Of a stretch of 64,000 bases of DNA, positions 26,582 through 35,928 are shown in pieces. The stretch covers positions 186,001-250,000 of the forward strand of contig JBAVEN010000010.1 in the NCBI GenBank assembly GCA_049587755.1. Reading direction: 5' to 3'. The notes beneath the pieces are model-generated. The model ran no database searches. It was given only the letters and a program-made list of their open reading frames with translations, and was not told where the DNA came from. Position numbers and translations under genes: made by a program. The DNA comes from Bog-375 sp049587755. Its GTDB lineage: Bacteria; Acidobacteriota; Terriglobia; Bryobacterales; Bryobacteraceae. Numbering within the stretch: the first letter of the stretch is position 1; each line of letters starts with the position of its first letter.

Positions 26582-29395
26582 ATGCGCAAATTGAAATGGG
26601 GGATCGGCGGGGTGGTCATCCTGGTTGCTTTTCTGGGATGGCTGCGGTTTGAGCGGACTTCGGTGGCGCCCCGTGTCTATGAGATAGGTTGGAGCGAATC
26701 GCCTCCGTTCCAGATGCGCGGCGCGGACGGGCAACCCACCGGCCTGGCTGTGGACTTGGTCCGAACAGCAGCGAGCCGCCGCGGCATCCGGCTGCACTGG
26801 GTGCACTGGACGGGCAGCCCCGACTCCGCGCTGCGCGGCAAAACCGTGGATTTGTGGCCGCTGATCACCGTCACTCCCGAGCGCCTGCATTATTTCCACA
26901 TCAGCGAACCCTACCTCGAAGCGAATTATTGCCTGCTGGTGCGCGCCGAAGGCCCTTACGTCAAGTTGCAGGACCTGGCGACAGCGACCATCGGATTCGC
27001 CAACGGAGCCATCGACGCGTGGGAGCTCGAGCATCATTTGCCTCACGCGCACAGCCTGGCGCAGCCGTTTCGCTGGCAGGTGATGGACGACCTGTGCCGG
27101 CAGCGCTCCGATGCCGCTTTCATGGACGCCTTCTCGGGAATTTCCATCTTAATGGAAGAGCGCAAAGCATGCGGAGAGCAGGCGCTGCGATGGATTTCGG
27201 CTCCGCAGATCCGTTCGCGACTCGGAATCGGCTCGACGTTCGCTTCCCGCGGAGTGGCCGATGCGCTGCGCGACGAGATCGGCGGGATTGCCGAGGAAGG
27301 CAAACTGGCTCCGATTCTGGGCCAGTGGGGCTACATGTCGCAGCAACTGGAATCCATCGAGGAGCTTCTGGATGCAAAGCGGCACGAGCAGCGGCTGGCG
27401 GCGGCGGCGGTGCTGTTTGCGTTTCTGTTCGTGGTGGCCTGCTGGCAGAGCGTGCGCATTATGCGGGAGAGGAATCGTACGCGCCACGCGGAGCAGGCGC
27501 TGCGTGAGGCGGAGCAGAGGCTGCGGCTGATGGCCAACAACATGAAAGAAATGGTGCTGGCTTACGACATGGACCGGAATCTCATTTTCGCCAACCCGGC
27601 GGTGGAGACGCTTACCGGCTACCGGACCGAGGAGTTAGAAAAAGGCGGATTCGTCAACTGGATTCATCCCGACGACCAGGCGCGGATGCTGCCCCACTGG
27701 GAAAAACTGTTCGAGGGACGCGCTTTTGTGGATGAAGAGTACCGCTTGGTGACCCGCGACGGCCGCACCAAGTGGGCCTCGGCCACCTGGGGCCCCATTC
27801 GCGACGAAGCCGGCAGGCAAATCGGCGTGCAGGGCAGTGAGCGCAATATTACCGACCGCAAGCTGGCCGATGTCGCGCTGCGCGAATCGGAGCGGCGCTT
27901 TCGCGGACTGCTGGAGCACGTGCAATTGGTGGCCGCGATTTTCGATGTCAGTGGGAACTTCGCTTTTGTCAACGACTATGCTTTGGCCATCACCGGCTGG
28001 ACGCGCGAGGAGTTGATGGGCCGCCACGTCACCAAGGTGCTGCCGCCGGAAGAGCGCGAACGGGTCCGCCAGTTGGCGGAGACTCTATTGCGGACTGGCG
28101 AGCCCTCGCACTGGTTTGCCGAAACGCCGATCCTGACCAAGGACGGCAACCGGCGCCGGCTACAAGTGAACAGCGTGGTGCTGCGCGATTCCGCGGGCAG
28201 AGTGACGGCGGTTGCATCGCTGGCGGCGGACGTCACCGAACATCGCGCGTTGCAGGAACAGTACCTGCAGTCGCAGAAACTCGAGAGCCTGGGAACGCTG
28301 GCGGGCGGGGTTGCCCACGACTTTAATAACCTGCTTACGGTGATCAACGGGTACAGCGACATCCTGCTCCGGACCCTGGACGACGAAGACCCCGCACGGC
28401 CGGAGATCGACGAGATTCGCAAGGCGGGAGCGCGCGCGGCGGAGCTCACCCAACAGTTGCTGGCGTTCAGTCGCAGGCAGATCACGCAGCCGCGGGCGAT
28501 GGATCTGAATCGCATGATCGAGGATTCCGGCGGCATGTTCCGGACGCTGCTGGGAGAAGACATCCTAGTGGCGGTGAATCTCGGCAAGCCGCTGGGGCGC
28601 GTGCTGGCGGACCCGGGCCAGATGCACCGGGTGATCATGAACCTGCTGGCCAACGCGCGCGACGCCATGCCGGCCGGCGGCAAGCTGACCATCGAGACGA
28701 TGAACGCCGACATCTCGGCCGCAGACCTGGCGGAGCACCCCGAGCTGACGCCGGGCCGGTGCGTGCTCCTCATCGTGCGCGACACCGGCGTAGGCATGGA
28801 CGAGCAAACCCGCGTGCACCTGTTCGAACCGTTCTTCACCACCAAGGGACCGGGAAAAGGAACCGGACTGGGGCTGCCCACCGTCTACGGCATCGTGAAG
28901 CAGAGCGGCGGGTGGATAAGAGCGTGCAGCGAGGTTGGCCAAGGAACCACGTTTGAGATCTACCTGCCGTGCATCGATACCGAGCCGGCCGCCGAAGAAC
29001 GGCCCGCGGCCGCCGCGGAGTCTTCGAACAACGAGACCGTGCTGGTGGTGGAGGACCAGGACGCCGTCCGCCGCCTGACTATGTCGGTGCTGAAATCGTT
29101 GGGATACCGGGTTCTGAGCGCGGCCGATGGAGACGAGGCGCTCGGCCTGGAGGCGATGCATGAAGGGTCCATCGACCTGGTGTTGACGGATGTGGTTCTC
29201 CCCGGCATGACCGGCAAACAATTAGCCGAGCGTCTGAAGGCGCTGCGTCCCGCCACCCGCGTGCTCTATACCTCCGGCTATCCTCGGGATGTGATTGCCG
29301 ACCGCGGCGTGGTGGATCGCGACGTCGCGTATATTGCCAAGCCATACTCGCCGAAGGAGCTGGCGGCCAAGGTCCGCGAAGTGCTGAGCGGGTAA
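26582..29395 (+). CDS. Hybrid sensor histidine kinase with periplasmic solute-binding-like sensor
   Basis: A 937-residue membrane sensor kinase. Order: N-terminal membrane segment (about 5-22), periplasmic SBP_bac_3-like domain (about 32-255; YEIGWSESPPFQM, LRGKTVDLWPLITVTPER), second membrane segment (about 272-293), coiled coil, two PAS domains (about 318-430 and 440-560), HisKA with His579 in GGVAHDFNN, HATPase with NLLANARDAMP and GTGLGLPTVYGIV, and a receiver domain (about 813-935) with Asp870 in LTDVVLPGM. It probably senses an amino acid or other small ligand. No DNA-binding regulator is adjacent, so its output target is not evident. GAGGTTAAGG precedes the ATG. Confidence 0.93.
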   Translation: MRKLKWGIGGVVILVAFLGWLRFERTSVAPRVYEIGWSESPPFQMRGADGQPTGLAVDLVRTAASRRGIRLHWVHWTGSPDSALRGKTVDLWPLITVTPERLHYFHISEPYLEANYCLLVRAEGPYVKLQDLATATIGFANGAIDAWELEHHLPHAHSLAQPFRWQVMDDLCRQRSDAAFMDAFSGISILMEERKACGEQALRWISAPQIRSRLGIGSTFASRGVADALRDEIGGIAEEGKLAPILGQWGYMSQQLESIEELLDAKRHEQRLAAAAVLFAFLFVVACWQSVRIMRERNRTRHAEQALREAEQRLRLMANNMKEMVLAYDMDRNLIFANPAVETLTGYRTEELEKGGFVNWIHPDDQARMLPHWEKLFEGRAFVDEEYRLVTRDGRTKWASATWGPIRDEAGRQIGVQGSERNITDRKLADVALRESERRFRGLLEHVQLVAAIFDVSGNFAFVNDYALAITGWTREELMGRHVTKVLPPEERERVRQLAETLLRTGEPSHWFAETPILTKDGNRRRLQVNSVVLRDSAGRVTAVASLAADVTEHRALQEQYLQSQKLESLGTLAGGVAHDFNNLLTVINGYSDILLRTLDDEDPARPEIDEIRKAGARAAELTQQLLAFSRRQITQPRAMDLNRMIEDSGGMFRTLLGEDILVAVNLGKPLGRVLADPGQMHRVIMNLLANARDAMPAGGKLTIETMNADISAADLAEHPELTPGRCVLLIVRDTGVGMDEQTRVHLFEPFFTTKGPGKGTGLGLPTVYGIVKQSGGWIRACSEVGQGTTFEIYLPCIDTEPAAEERPAAAAESSNNETVLVVEDQDAVRRLTMSVLKSLGYRVLSAADGDEALGLEAMHEGSIDLVLTDVVLPGMTGKQLAERLKALRPATRVLYTSGYPRDVIADRGVVDRDVAYIAKPYSPKELAAKVREVLSG

Positions 29396-29448
29396 CCCGG
29401 CGCCACCTGAGGCCGCACGTGGCGATACACTTGGGCGAGGGGTGAATT

Positions 29449-29844
29449 GTGTTTTGTCCTCAGTGCCTGGTGGAATACCGCGACGGCTTCACGGAATGCT
29501 CGGACTGCCATGTTGCCCTGCTAGCCGGAGCTCCCCCGGAAGAGCCGCCGGACCCGTTCGACCCCACTCTCGACCTGGTCGTCGTGCTGGAGACAAACGA
29601 TGGCATCCAGCTTGCCATGGCCAAAGGAGCGCTGGAGGATGCGGGCATTCCCTTCTTCGTTCTGGGCCAAATTGCCACCTTGGTCCAGGACGTGGATGGG
29701 TTTCTTCATAAGTGGGTCCGGGTGCAGGTGCCGCGCGACCGCGAGGCGGAAGCCAGGGAACTTCTGGAGGGACTGTTCCAGGCGGAAGCCAGCTCCGCAG
29801 GCGATGGCGGAGATGGCACCGAGCAGCCGGGCGAAAGCTCATGA
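29449..29844 (+). CDS. Zinc-ribbon plus DUF2007 protein
   Basis: A 131-residue soluble protein. The N-terminus MFCPQC with ECSDCH is a four-Cys zinc ribbon, and residues about 45-110 form a DUF2007 (putative signal-transducing) domain: VVLETNDGIQLAMAKGALEDAGI, VRVQVPRDREAEAREL. The start is GTG 29449, with GAGGGGTG eight bases upstream. It ends in ATGA, overlapping the alginate lyase start by 4 bases. DUF2007 proteins are small ferredoxin-fold modules of unknown role; here translational coupling ties it to a secreted polysaccharide lyase. Confidence 0.88.
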   Translation: MFCPQCLVEYRDGFTECSDCHVALLAGAPPEEPPDPFDPTLDLVVVLETNDGIQLAMAKGALEDAGIPFFVLGQIATLVQDVDGFLHKWVRVQVPRDREAEARELLEGLFQAEASSAGDGGDGTEQPGESS

Positions 29845-30908
29845 GGACGCACTCGAGGCACGGCTTCCCGATTGGCGCATTGCTCATCCAGCTTGCTTTG
29901 GCCGCCTGCGCCGGCGCCCAGCAGGCACCGCTGCGATCGCCCTGGGATTCTCAGGCGGTGGCGCTGACGGATGTGCCATGGAGCTGCCCGGCGCTCCCGC
30001 GGCTCCCCCATGATTTTGCCACCAACTCCTACTACATCGATGCGCACCACTCGGTCATCGATCCTGTGTTGAAAAAACGCTACGTGGATTCGGTGGCGCC
30101 CATCGAGGGCTTCTCCCGCGCCGTGGTGAAGGCAGCCGATGCATATCGGACGAAGGGCAGCCGCAGCGCGGCGGAGTGCGTGGCCACGCTGCTGGCTGGG
30201 GCCGCGGAGCAGAAGGCCTTGACCGGAGACATGGGCGGTCATCAGGCGTCCTACGTGCAAGGCTGGAACTTAGGAACCTGGGCCGTCGCCTGGCTCAAGG
30301 TGCGAGGCAGCGGTGTCGCATCTCCCGAGCAGGCGGCCAAAATCCCGCCTTGGCTCAAGAAGCTGGCGGAAGAGAATCGCGGCTATTACGAAAAGAAGCG
30401 CCGCCAAAATGGCCCAAACGATGCCGATAACAACCACCTGTACTGGGCCGGCTTCGCCATCTCCGCCGCGGCCATCGCCAGCGACGACCGGCGGCTCTTC
30501 GAATGGGGCATGGATGCGTACCGGCACGGCGCCCGAGACATCCGCGAGAACGGGACCCTGCCCATGGAGATGGCTCGCGGGCAAATGGCGCTGCACTATC
30601 ACCTCTACGCTCTCGCCCCGCTGGTGCTGCTGGCCGAGCTCGGCGAAGCGAATGGCGTGGACCTCTACGCGGAGCGCGATTACGCCATTCGGCGCCTGGT
30701 GGCGCGCTCCATCAGCGGCCTCGAGGACCCCACTTTCTTCCAGCGCCGCACCGGTGTTCCGCAGGTCACCACTCCTCGCGTCGACGCTTGGGAAATCGGC
30801 TGGGCACAGCCTTGGCTTCGGCGTTTCCCCGACCCGGCGATTGCCGCGCTGCTGTCAGAGGCTTCCTCGCTGAGCGACACTACGTCAGGTGGGCTGCCGC
30901 CGCCATAG
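29841..30908 (+). CDS. algL: AlgL-type alginate lyase (PL5), lipoprotein
   Basis: A 355-residue polysaccharide lyase predicted to cleave poly-mannuronate by beta-elimination. It aligns by eye along its length with AlgL: YYIDAHHSVIDP near residue 60, GDMGGHQASYV, the catalytic NNHLYW, and QMALHYHLYALAPL. The N-terminal signal ends in LAAC, a good lipobox, so it may be anchored to a membrane rather than free in the periplasm. The start at 29841 overlaps the DUF2007 gene by 4 bases. No alginate synthesis gene is in the window, so the enzyme may serve to use external alginate or a similar uronan. Confidence 0.85.
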   Translation: MRTHSRHGFPIGALLIQLALAACAGAQQAPLRSPWDSQAVALTDVPWSCPALPRLPHDFATNSYYIDAHHSVIDPVLKKRYVDSVAPIEGFSRAVVKAADAYRTKGSRSAAECVATLLAGAAEQKALTGDMGGHQASYVQGWNLGTWAVAWLKVRGSGVASPEQAAKIPPWLKKLAEENRGYYEKKRRQNGPNDADNNHLYWAGFAISAAAIASDDRRLFEWGMDAYRHGARDIRENGTLPMEMARGQMALHYHLYALAPLVLLAELGEANGVDLYAERDYAIRRLVARSISGLEDPTFFQRRTGVPQVTTPRVDAWEIGWAQPWLRRFPDPAIAALLSEASSLSDTTSGGLPPP

Positions 30909-30942
30909 CCGGCTGGCGGCGCGCTTCTTCAGCGGCCCGTCC

Positions 30943-31224
30943 TCAGGCGATCTTGGATTCCTTTTTCAAAGCTTCGTGGAGTAGCGCCTTGATAACGGTC
31001 TGGTAGCCCACGCCGCGTTTCTCAGCCAATTTGCGGGCCCGCTCGATGTCGGTGACCGGCAACCGGACGGACACGTTCTTGGTGGGCACGGCCCCCCGGC
31101 GGCCGTGCTTCAGCAGCAGATCCGCGATCAGGTCTTGATGCTTGTCCCACCAATCCGCTTCCTCGGCTTCTGACCGAAACTCGGGCGTGTCAACCACAAC
31201 GGGCTTGGCCTTTTTCGCTCTCAT
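30943..31224 (-). CDS. brnA: BrnA-family antitoxin
   Basis: A 93-residue protein. The C-terminal half, from KNVSVRLPVTDIERARKLAEKRGVGYQ to LLHEALKK, is the ribbon-helix-helix domain of BrnA antitoxins, which bind DNA and neutralise BrnT. The N-terminal basic segment and EADWWDKH stretch are the part that contacts the toxin in the family. It overlaps the toxin stop by 4 bases (ATGA), in the toxin-first order typical of brnTA. GGGAGAAG stands 4 bases before the ATG. Confidence 0.9.
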   Translation of the reverse strand: MRAKKAKPVVVDTPEFRSEAEEADWWDKHQDLIADLLLKHGRRGAVPTKNVSVRLPVTDIERARKLAEKRGVGYQTVIKALLHEALKKESKIA

Positions 31225-31490
31225 AGCTTCTCCCTCACCTTCTTCTTCGCCGTGTGCGCGGTGATAACGCGAATCCTGCCGCGCCGCAGCGTGTACACGA
31301 ACTGTAGCGATCGAGCGGCGTCGGTCAGCCCGGCGCACAGCACTCGTGCTTCTCCACGGCGCTTCTGCGCAGCGAGCACCACCAGGGGATGGTTCGCGAA
31401 TGCCTGCTCAACCTCCTCCGGCGTGACACCATGCCGCGCGATGTGGCCGGTATTCGCGTCGTCCCATTCGAACTTGGCCGCACGAGCCAT
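31221..31490 (-). CDS. brnT: BrnT-family toxin
   Basis: An 89-residue ribonuclease toxin of the RelE-like BrnT fold. FEWDDANTGHIARHGVTPEEVEQAF is the family N-terminus, and TLRRGRIRVITAHTAKKKVRE carries the basic catalytic region. The ATG at 31490 is preferred over a frame 18 codons longer because family members begin right at FEWD. No Shine-Dalgarno is visible; the mRNA may be leaderless (see promoter). brnT-brnA operons are autoregulated by the BrnA-BrnT complex and respond to stress. Confidence 0.9.
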   Translation of the reverse strand: MARAAKFEWDDANTGHIARHGVTPEEVEQAFANHPLVVLAAQKRRGEARVLCAGLTDAARSLQFVYTLRRGRIRVITAHTAKKKVREKL

Positions 31491-31500
31491 GTATGACTCT

Positions 31501-31529
31501 ATTGTATATACGTAGGAGTATGGCGGCAA
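31501..31529 (-). promoter_or_regulatory. brnTA promoter
   Basis: On the minus strand: -35 TTGCCG (31524-31529), 17-base spacer, -10 TACAAT (31501-31506), then 10 bases to the BrnT ATG. The -10 overlaps the GTATATAC palindrome at 31503-31510, a candidate operator. With a start site about 7 bases after the -10, the 5' leader would be only a few bases. Confidence 0.6.
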
Positions 31530-31690
31530 GCGATAGGACCGCATTCAGCGGCCGCGATGGTGATGGACCTCGTATGCCGCTATTGGACTCGCCGCTGCGT
31601 CCGATCCCCCGCAGGGCTCGATCTGGGTATCGATCTTCAGCAGGTCCAGGATTGGCCTGTCGATCGCCCGCCATCGCATCCTGGACATGT

Positions 31691-31766
<76 letters not shown>

Positions 31767-31913
31767 TACGGGCGCCCTTTCGAATGTATCACGAAGTGTT
31801 CGCGCGGGGCCTGACCGTTTTGGCGCAAACGCCGCTGCCGCGCCGCGAGTGCTGCGCCCCGCCGGCACATCTTCCGGCGCCGCGCTTGCGCCCTGGAGTA
31901 TGATTGACGTTCC

Positions 31914-34325
31914 ATGCAGGGTGAGCCTCAATCGTCCCGCGCCTCGCGGCGCCTGCCGTTGCTGCTGGTCCTGTTTGCCGCCAGCGGCTGTTCGGCGCTG
32001 ATCTACGAAATCGTCTGGTATCAACTGCTGCAGCTTGCCATCGGATCGACGGTGGTCTCGCTCGGCTTCCTGCTGGCGGCTTATATGGGCGGCTTGTGCG
32101 CCGGCAGCCTGGCGTTGCCGCGGGTAGCGCCGGCGGGGCATCCGCTGCGGATTTACGCGGCGCTGGAGCTGGGCATCGCGGCGTTCGCCGTCCTGGCGCT
32201 GGCCGGCATCCCGCTGGTCGACCGTGTCTACATCGCCGGCGCTGAGCACGGCATGCCGGGCTTTCTGCTGCGCGCGGTGCTGGCCGCCATCTGCCTGCTG
32301 CCGCCCACGGTGCTGATGGGCGCGTCGCTGCCGGCACTGGCGCGCTGGGTGGAATCCGCGCCGGCCGCCGCATCCTGGTGGGGCGCGCTCTACGGTGCCA
32401 ACACCGCCGGCGCCGTGCTGGGCTGCTTGCTGGCGGGCTTCTATCTGCTGCGCCTGTACAACACCGCCACCGCCACCTGGTTCGCCGTGGCGGTCAACCT
32501 GGCCGTGGCGGTAGCCAGCTACGCTCTTTCGAAACGCACGCCGGCCCCCGTCCCGAGCGCGCCGGCCGCGCCTCGGCGTTCCAGCCTTTGGGCCCGGCAC
32601 TGGCCTGTCTACATCACCATCGCGATTTCGGGCGCTGCCGCGCTTGGCGCCGAAGTGGTCTGGACGCGCCTGGTGGCGATGTTGCTCGGCTCCACGGTCT
32701 ACGTCTTTTCCATCATCCTGGCGGTCTTCCTGATCGGCCTCGCCATCGGCAGCGCCATCGGCTCGGGCGTGGTGCGCAGCGTTCGGCCGCAACTGGCGCT
32801 CGGCTGGTGCCAGGTGCTGCTGGCCGGCGGCATCGCCTGGACCGCCTGCATCATCGCCGATTCCCTGCCATACTGGCCTATCGACCCGCTGCTGGCATCC
32901 AGTCCCTGGTTCATCTTTCAGTTGGATCTGGCCCGCTGCCTGTGGGCCATTCTGCCGCCGACGCTGCTCTGGGGCGCGAGCTTCCCGCTGGCCTGCGCCG
33001 CCGTGGCGGAACCCGGTGAAGATTCGGGCCGTGTGACGGGCGGCATTTACGCCGCCAATACGCTCGGCGCCATACTCGGCGCGCTGCTGGTGAGCCTGGC
33101 GCTGGTGCCCGCCATCGGCACCCGGCAGACCGAGCGCGTGTTGCTCGCCGCCTGCACCGCCGGTGCGCTCTTCGCGCTGGTGCCTTGCATCCGCCGCAGC
33201 CGCTCGATTCCGCTTGCCGCCGCGCTGGCGGTGTCCGTGCTGATGGCGGCCCGGCTGGCCGCGTCGGTCGATCCGCTGCCCGGAAAAGTCATCGCCTATG
33301 GCCGCAGAGCCGCGGTCAATCTCAGATCCTCCACCCTGCTCTACACCGCCGAGGGCATCAATTCCTCCGTCGCCATCACGCGCTGGAGCGACGGCAACCT
33401 GGAAGTCGATGTCAACGGCCACGTGGAGGCCACCACCGAACCTTACGACATGAAGCTCCAGCGCATGGTGGGCCATCTGCCTGCCCTGCTGCACCCGCAC
33501 CCGCGCAGCGTGCTGGGAATCGGCTTCGGCGCGGGAGTTTCGGCCGGGACGTTCACTCGCTATCCGAGCATCGAAACCATCACCGTGTGCGAAATCGAGC
33601 CGGTGATTCCGCCCACTTCCACCCGCTACTTCGGGCAGCAGGATTACGACGTGCTGTATAACCCGCGCACCCGGATTGTTTTTGACGACGCGCGTCACTA
33701 CGTGCTGACCACGCCGCAGAAGTTCGACATCGTCGCCTCCGACCCGCTGGACGTCTTCGTCAAAGGCACCGCCGCACTCTACACCAAAGAGTATTTCGAT
33801 GCCATCAAGCAGCGCCTCAATCCCGGCGGCTTCTTCTCGCTCTACGTGCCGCTCTATGAGAGCGACGAACGCACCGTGCGCAGCGAGGTGGCAACCTTTT
33901 TCGCGTCGTTCCCTTACGGCACGGTGTGGGCCAACACGGTGGATGGGCGCGGCTACGACATGGTGCTGCTCGGACAGGCCGGCCCGCTCGAGATCGATCT
34001 GGATGCGGTGGAAGCGCGCCTGGAACGCCCCGACTACCGGCCGGTGGTGGCATCGCTCGGCGGGGTCGGCGTCTATTCCGCCGCCGACCTGTTTGGCACC
34101 TACGCCGGACAGAAATCGGATTTGGGCCGTTGGACCGCAGGTGCGGAGCTGAACCTCGACCGCGATCTTCGCCTCCAATACCTCGGTGGCTGGGGCATCA
34201 ATTCCACACTCGACGATGTCATCTACCGGCACATGCTGAGCTTCCGCCAGCCGCCGGTGGGAATCTTCAAAGGCTCGCCGCAACGCGTCAACGCGGTGCT
34301 GGCCGCCATCAATGAGGGGCGGTAA
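31914..34325 (+). CDS. Fused MFS-like membrane region and spermidine-synthase-like domain
   Basis: An 803-residue protein. The N-terminal 450 residues hold about 12 membrane helices starting with FAASGCSALIYEIVWYQLL, the signature of the fused MFS/spermidine-synthase family. From about residue 470 a Rossmann methyltransferase-like spermidine-synthase fold follows, with the SAM-site-like VLGIGFGAGVSAG, VCEIEP and FDIVASDPLD. The true reaction is unknown; polyamine synthesis is unproven for this fusion type. A TATGAT (31899-31904) stands 9 bases before the ATG with no Shine-Dalgarno, so the message may be leaderless. The gene begins 147 bases after the CAU tRNA. Confidence 0.85.
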   Translation: MQGEPQSSRASRRLPLLLVLFAASGCSALIYEIVWYQLLQLAIGSTVVSLGFLLAAYMGGLCAGSLALPRVAPAGHPLRIYAALELGIAAFAVLALAGIPLVDRVYIAGAEHGMPGFLLRAVLAAICLLPPTVLMGASLPALARWVESAPAAASWWGALYGANTAGAVLGCLLAGFYLLRLYNTATATWFAVAVNLAVAVASYALSKRTPAPVPSAPAAPRRSSLWARHWPVYITIAISGAAALGAEVVWTRLVAMLLGSTVYVFSIILAVFLIGLAIGSAIGSGVVRSVRPQLALGWCQVLLAGGIAWTACIIADSLPYWPIDPLLASSPWFIFQLDLARCLWAILPPTLLWGASFPLACAAVAEPGEDSGRVTGGIYAANTLGAILGALLVSLALVPAIGTRQTERVLLAACTAGALFALVPCIRRSRSIPLAAALAVSVLMAARLAASVDPLPGKVIAYGRRAAVNLRSSTLLYTAEGINSSVAITRWSDGNLEVDVNGHVEATTEPYDMKLQRMVGHLPALLHPHPRSVLGIGFGAGVSAGTFTRYPSIETITVCEIEPVIPPTSTRYFGQQDYDVLYNPRTRIVFDDARHYVLTTPQKFDIVASDPLDVFVKGTAALYTKEYFDAIKQRLNPGGFFSLYVPLYESDERTVRSEVATFFASFPYGTVWANTVDGRGYDMVLLGQAGPLEIDLDAVEARLERPDYRPVVASLGGVGVYSAADLFGTYAGQKSDLGRWTAGAELNLDRDLRLQYLGGWGINSTLDDVIYRHMLSFRQPPVGIFKGSPQRVNAVLAAINEGR

Positions 34326-34405
34326 GGCAGGCAGGCCGCTGCACTGCTGATCGAGAACTTTCTCGTTGGATGCGACGCCGCGAACGGCGATGATAGCCTA
34401 GAGAC

Positions 34406-35836
34406 ATGCGCTTCTCCGAGTCCATTTTTCCCGGCCGCTTCCAGATCGCGCGCGGTGACTTGGAAAGCTATCTGGCTGAAGCGCTTTCGGCCGGCGGCGA
34501 TTACGCCGACCTGTATTTCGAATACCTGCTGACCAGCTCCATCAGCATCGACGAATCGATGGTCAAAAGCGCCGCCCAGGGAGTTTCGGTAGGCGTTGGC
34601 GTGCGCGTGATTGCCGGCGAGCGGACCGGCTACGCCTACTCGGACGACCTGGCCCCGGACAAGATCCGCAAAGCGGCGCGCGTGGCGGCGCACATCGCCC
34701 GGGGCCCCGGCCACGTGGATAAGGTGAGCCTGAGCGAAGGCCAGCCGCACAATTTGTACCCGGTGCTGGTAGCGCCCACCGAAACCGCCTTCAGCGAGCG
34801 CGTCGAATTGGTGAAGCGCGCCGACCGCGCCGCGCGAGCCTACGATTCCCGCGTCTTCCAGGTGCAGGCAACCTACGCCGACAATCTCCGCGAAGTCATG
34901 GTGGCAACCAGCGAAGGCGTGCTGACGCTCGACCGGCAGCCGCTCGCCCGCCTGAGCGTCTACGCCCTGGCCCGGGTGAATGGCGGGCCGCCGCAGCGCG
35001 GCCACGCCGGCGGCGGCGGGCGCGTCGAGCTGGATTTCTTTCTCCGCGAGAAAACGCCCGAGCACTTCGCCGGCGAAGCCGCGCGCGAAGCGGTGGCGAT
35101 GCTCGATGCCGTGGCCGCGCCGGCCGGCGAAATGACCGTGGTGCTGGGACCCGGCTGGCCGGGCATCTTGCTGCATGAAGCCGTCGGCCACGGCCTCGAA
35201 GCGGATTTCAACCGCAAGGGCGTGTCGGCCTTCACCGGCCGCATGGGCCAGAAAGTCGCCAGCGAATTGTGCACCGTCATCGACGATGGCACCATCTCCC
35301 ACCGCCGCGGCTCGCTCAATGTCGATGACGAAGGCCACCCTACGCGCCGCAACGTGCTCATCGAGAACGGCGTGCTCACCGGCTACATGCAGGACAAGCT
35401 CTCCAGCCGCTTGATGAAATCGGCTTCCACCGGCAGCGGCCGCCGCGAAAGCTACGCGCACATCCCCATGCCGCGCATGACCAACACCTTCATGCTGGCT
35501 GGCGAAAGCGATCCGGCCGATATCATCCGCTCCGTGCCCAAGGGACTCTACTGCGCCAACTTCGGCGGCGGCCAGGTGGATATCACCAGCGGTAACTTCG
35601 TGTTTTCCGCCTCGGAAAGCTATCTTATCGAAGACGGCAAACTGACTCGGCCGGTGCGCAACGCCACCCTCATCGGCAACGGCCCCGAGGCGCTGAAGTA
35701 TGTCAGCATGGTGGGCAACGACCTCCGCCTCGACGAAGGCATTGGCATCTGCGGCAAGGAAGGCCAAAGCGTCCCAGTCGGCGTCGGCATCCCCACTCTC
35801 AAGATCGACCGCATGACCGTCGGCGGCACCGGGTAA
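34406..35836 (+). CDS. tldD: Metalloprotease TldD
   Basis: A 476-residue zinc peptidase, the catalytic half of the TldD/TldE heterodimer that trims short or modified peptides. The HEAVGH zinc motif is at residues 257-262, followed by GLEADFNRKGVSAF, as in E. coli TldD; the C-terminal part carries the ANFGGGQVDITSGNFVF and VGNDLRLDEGIGICGK signatures. Its partner pmbA lies 5.1 kb downstream, separated by an esterase, a C-C lyase and a toxin island. No obvious RiPP precursor is adjacent. TAGCCT stands 6 bases before the ATG, as for pmbA. Confidence 0.95.
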   Translation: MRFSESIFPGRFQIARGDLESYLAEALSAGGDYADLYFEYLLTSSISIDESMVKSAAQGVSVGVGVRVIAGERTGYAYSDDLAPDKIRKAARVAAHIARGPGHVDKVSLSEGQPHNLYPVLVAPTETAFSERVELVKRADRAARAYDSRVFQVQATYADNLREVMVATSEGVLTLDRQPLARLSVYALARVNGGPPQRGHAGGGGRVELDFFLREKTPEHFAGEAAREAVAMLDAVAAPAGEMTVVLGPGWPGILLHEAVGHGLEADFNRKGVSAFTGRMGQKVASELCTVIDDGTISHRRGSLNVDDEGHPTRRNVLIENGVLTGYMQDKLSSRLMKSASTGSGRRESYAHIPMPRMTNTFMLAGESDPADIIRSVPKGLYCANFGGGQVDITSGNFVFSASESYLIEDGKLTRPVRNATLIGNGPEALKYVSMVGNDLRLDEGIGICGKEGQSVPVGVGIPTLKIDRMTVGGTG

Positions 35837-35855
35837 TTCTTGTGGGCACTGGGCA

Positions 35856-35884
35856 CCCGGCCGATCATCTCAACCTCGGCCGGG
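35856..35884. terminator. Stem-loop after tldD
   Basis: CCCGGCCG at 35856-35863 pairs with CGGCCGGG at 35877-35884 around a 13-base loop, 20 bases past the tldD stop. There is no T-tract, so an intrinsic terminator is only possible, but the 8-bp G/C stem is the strongest in this gap. Confidence 0.45.
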
Positions 35885-35928
35885 CTTCATGGTACGAGTG
35901 CATGGAGAGATACTAGGTCACGATCTAC

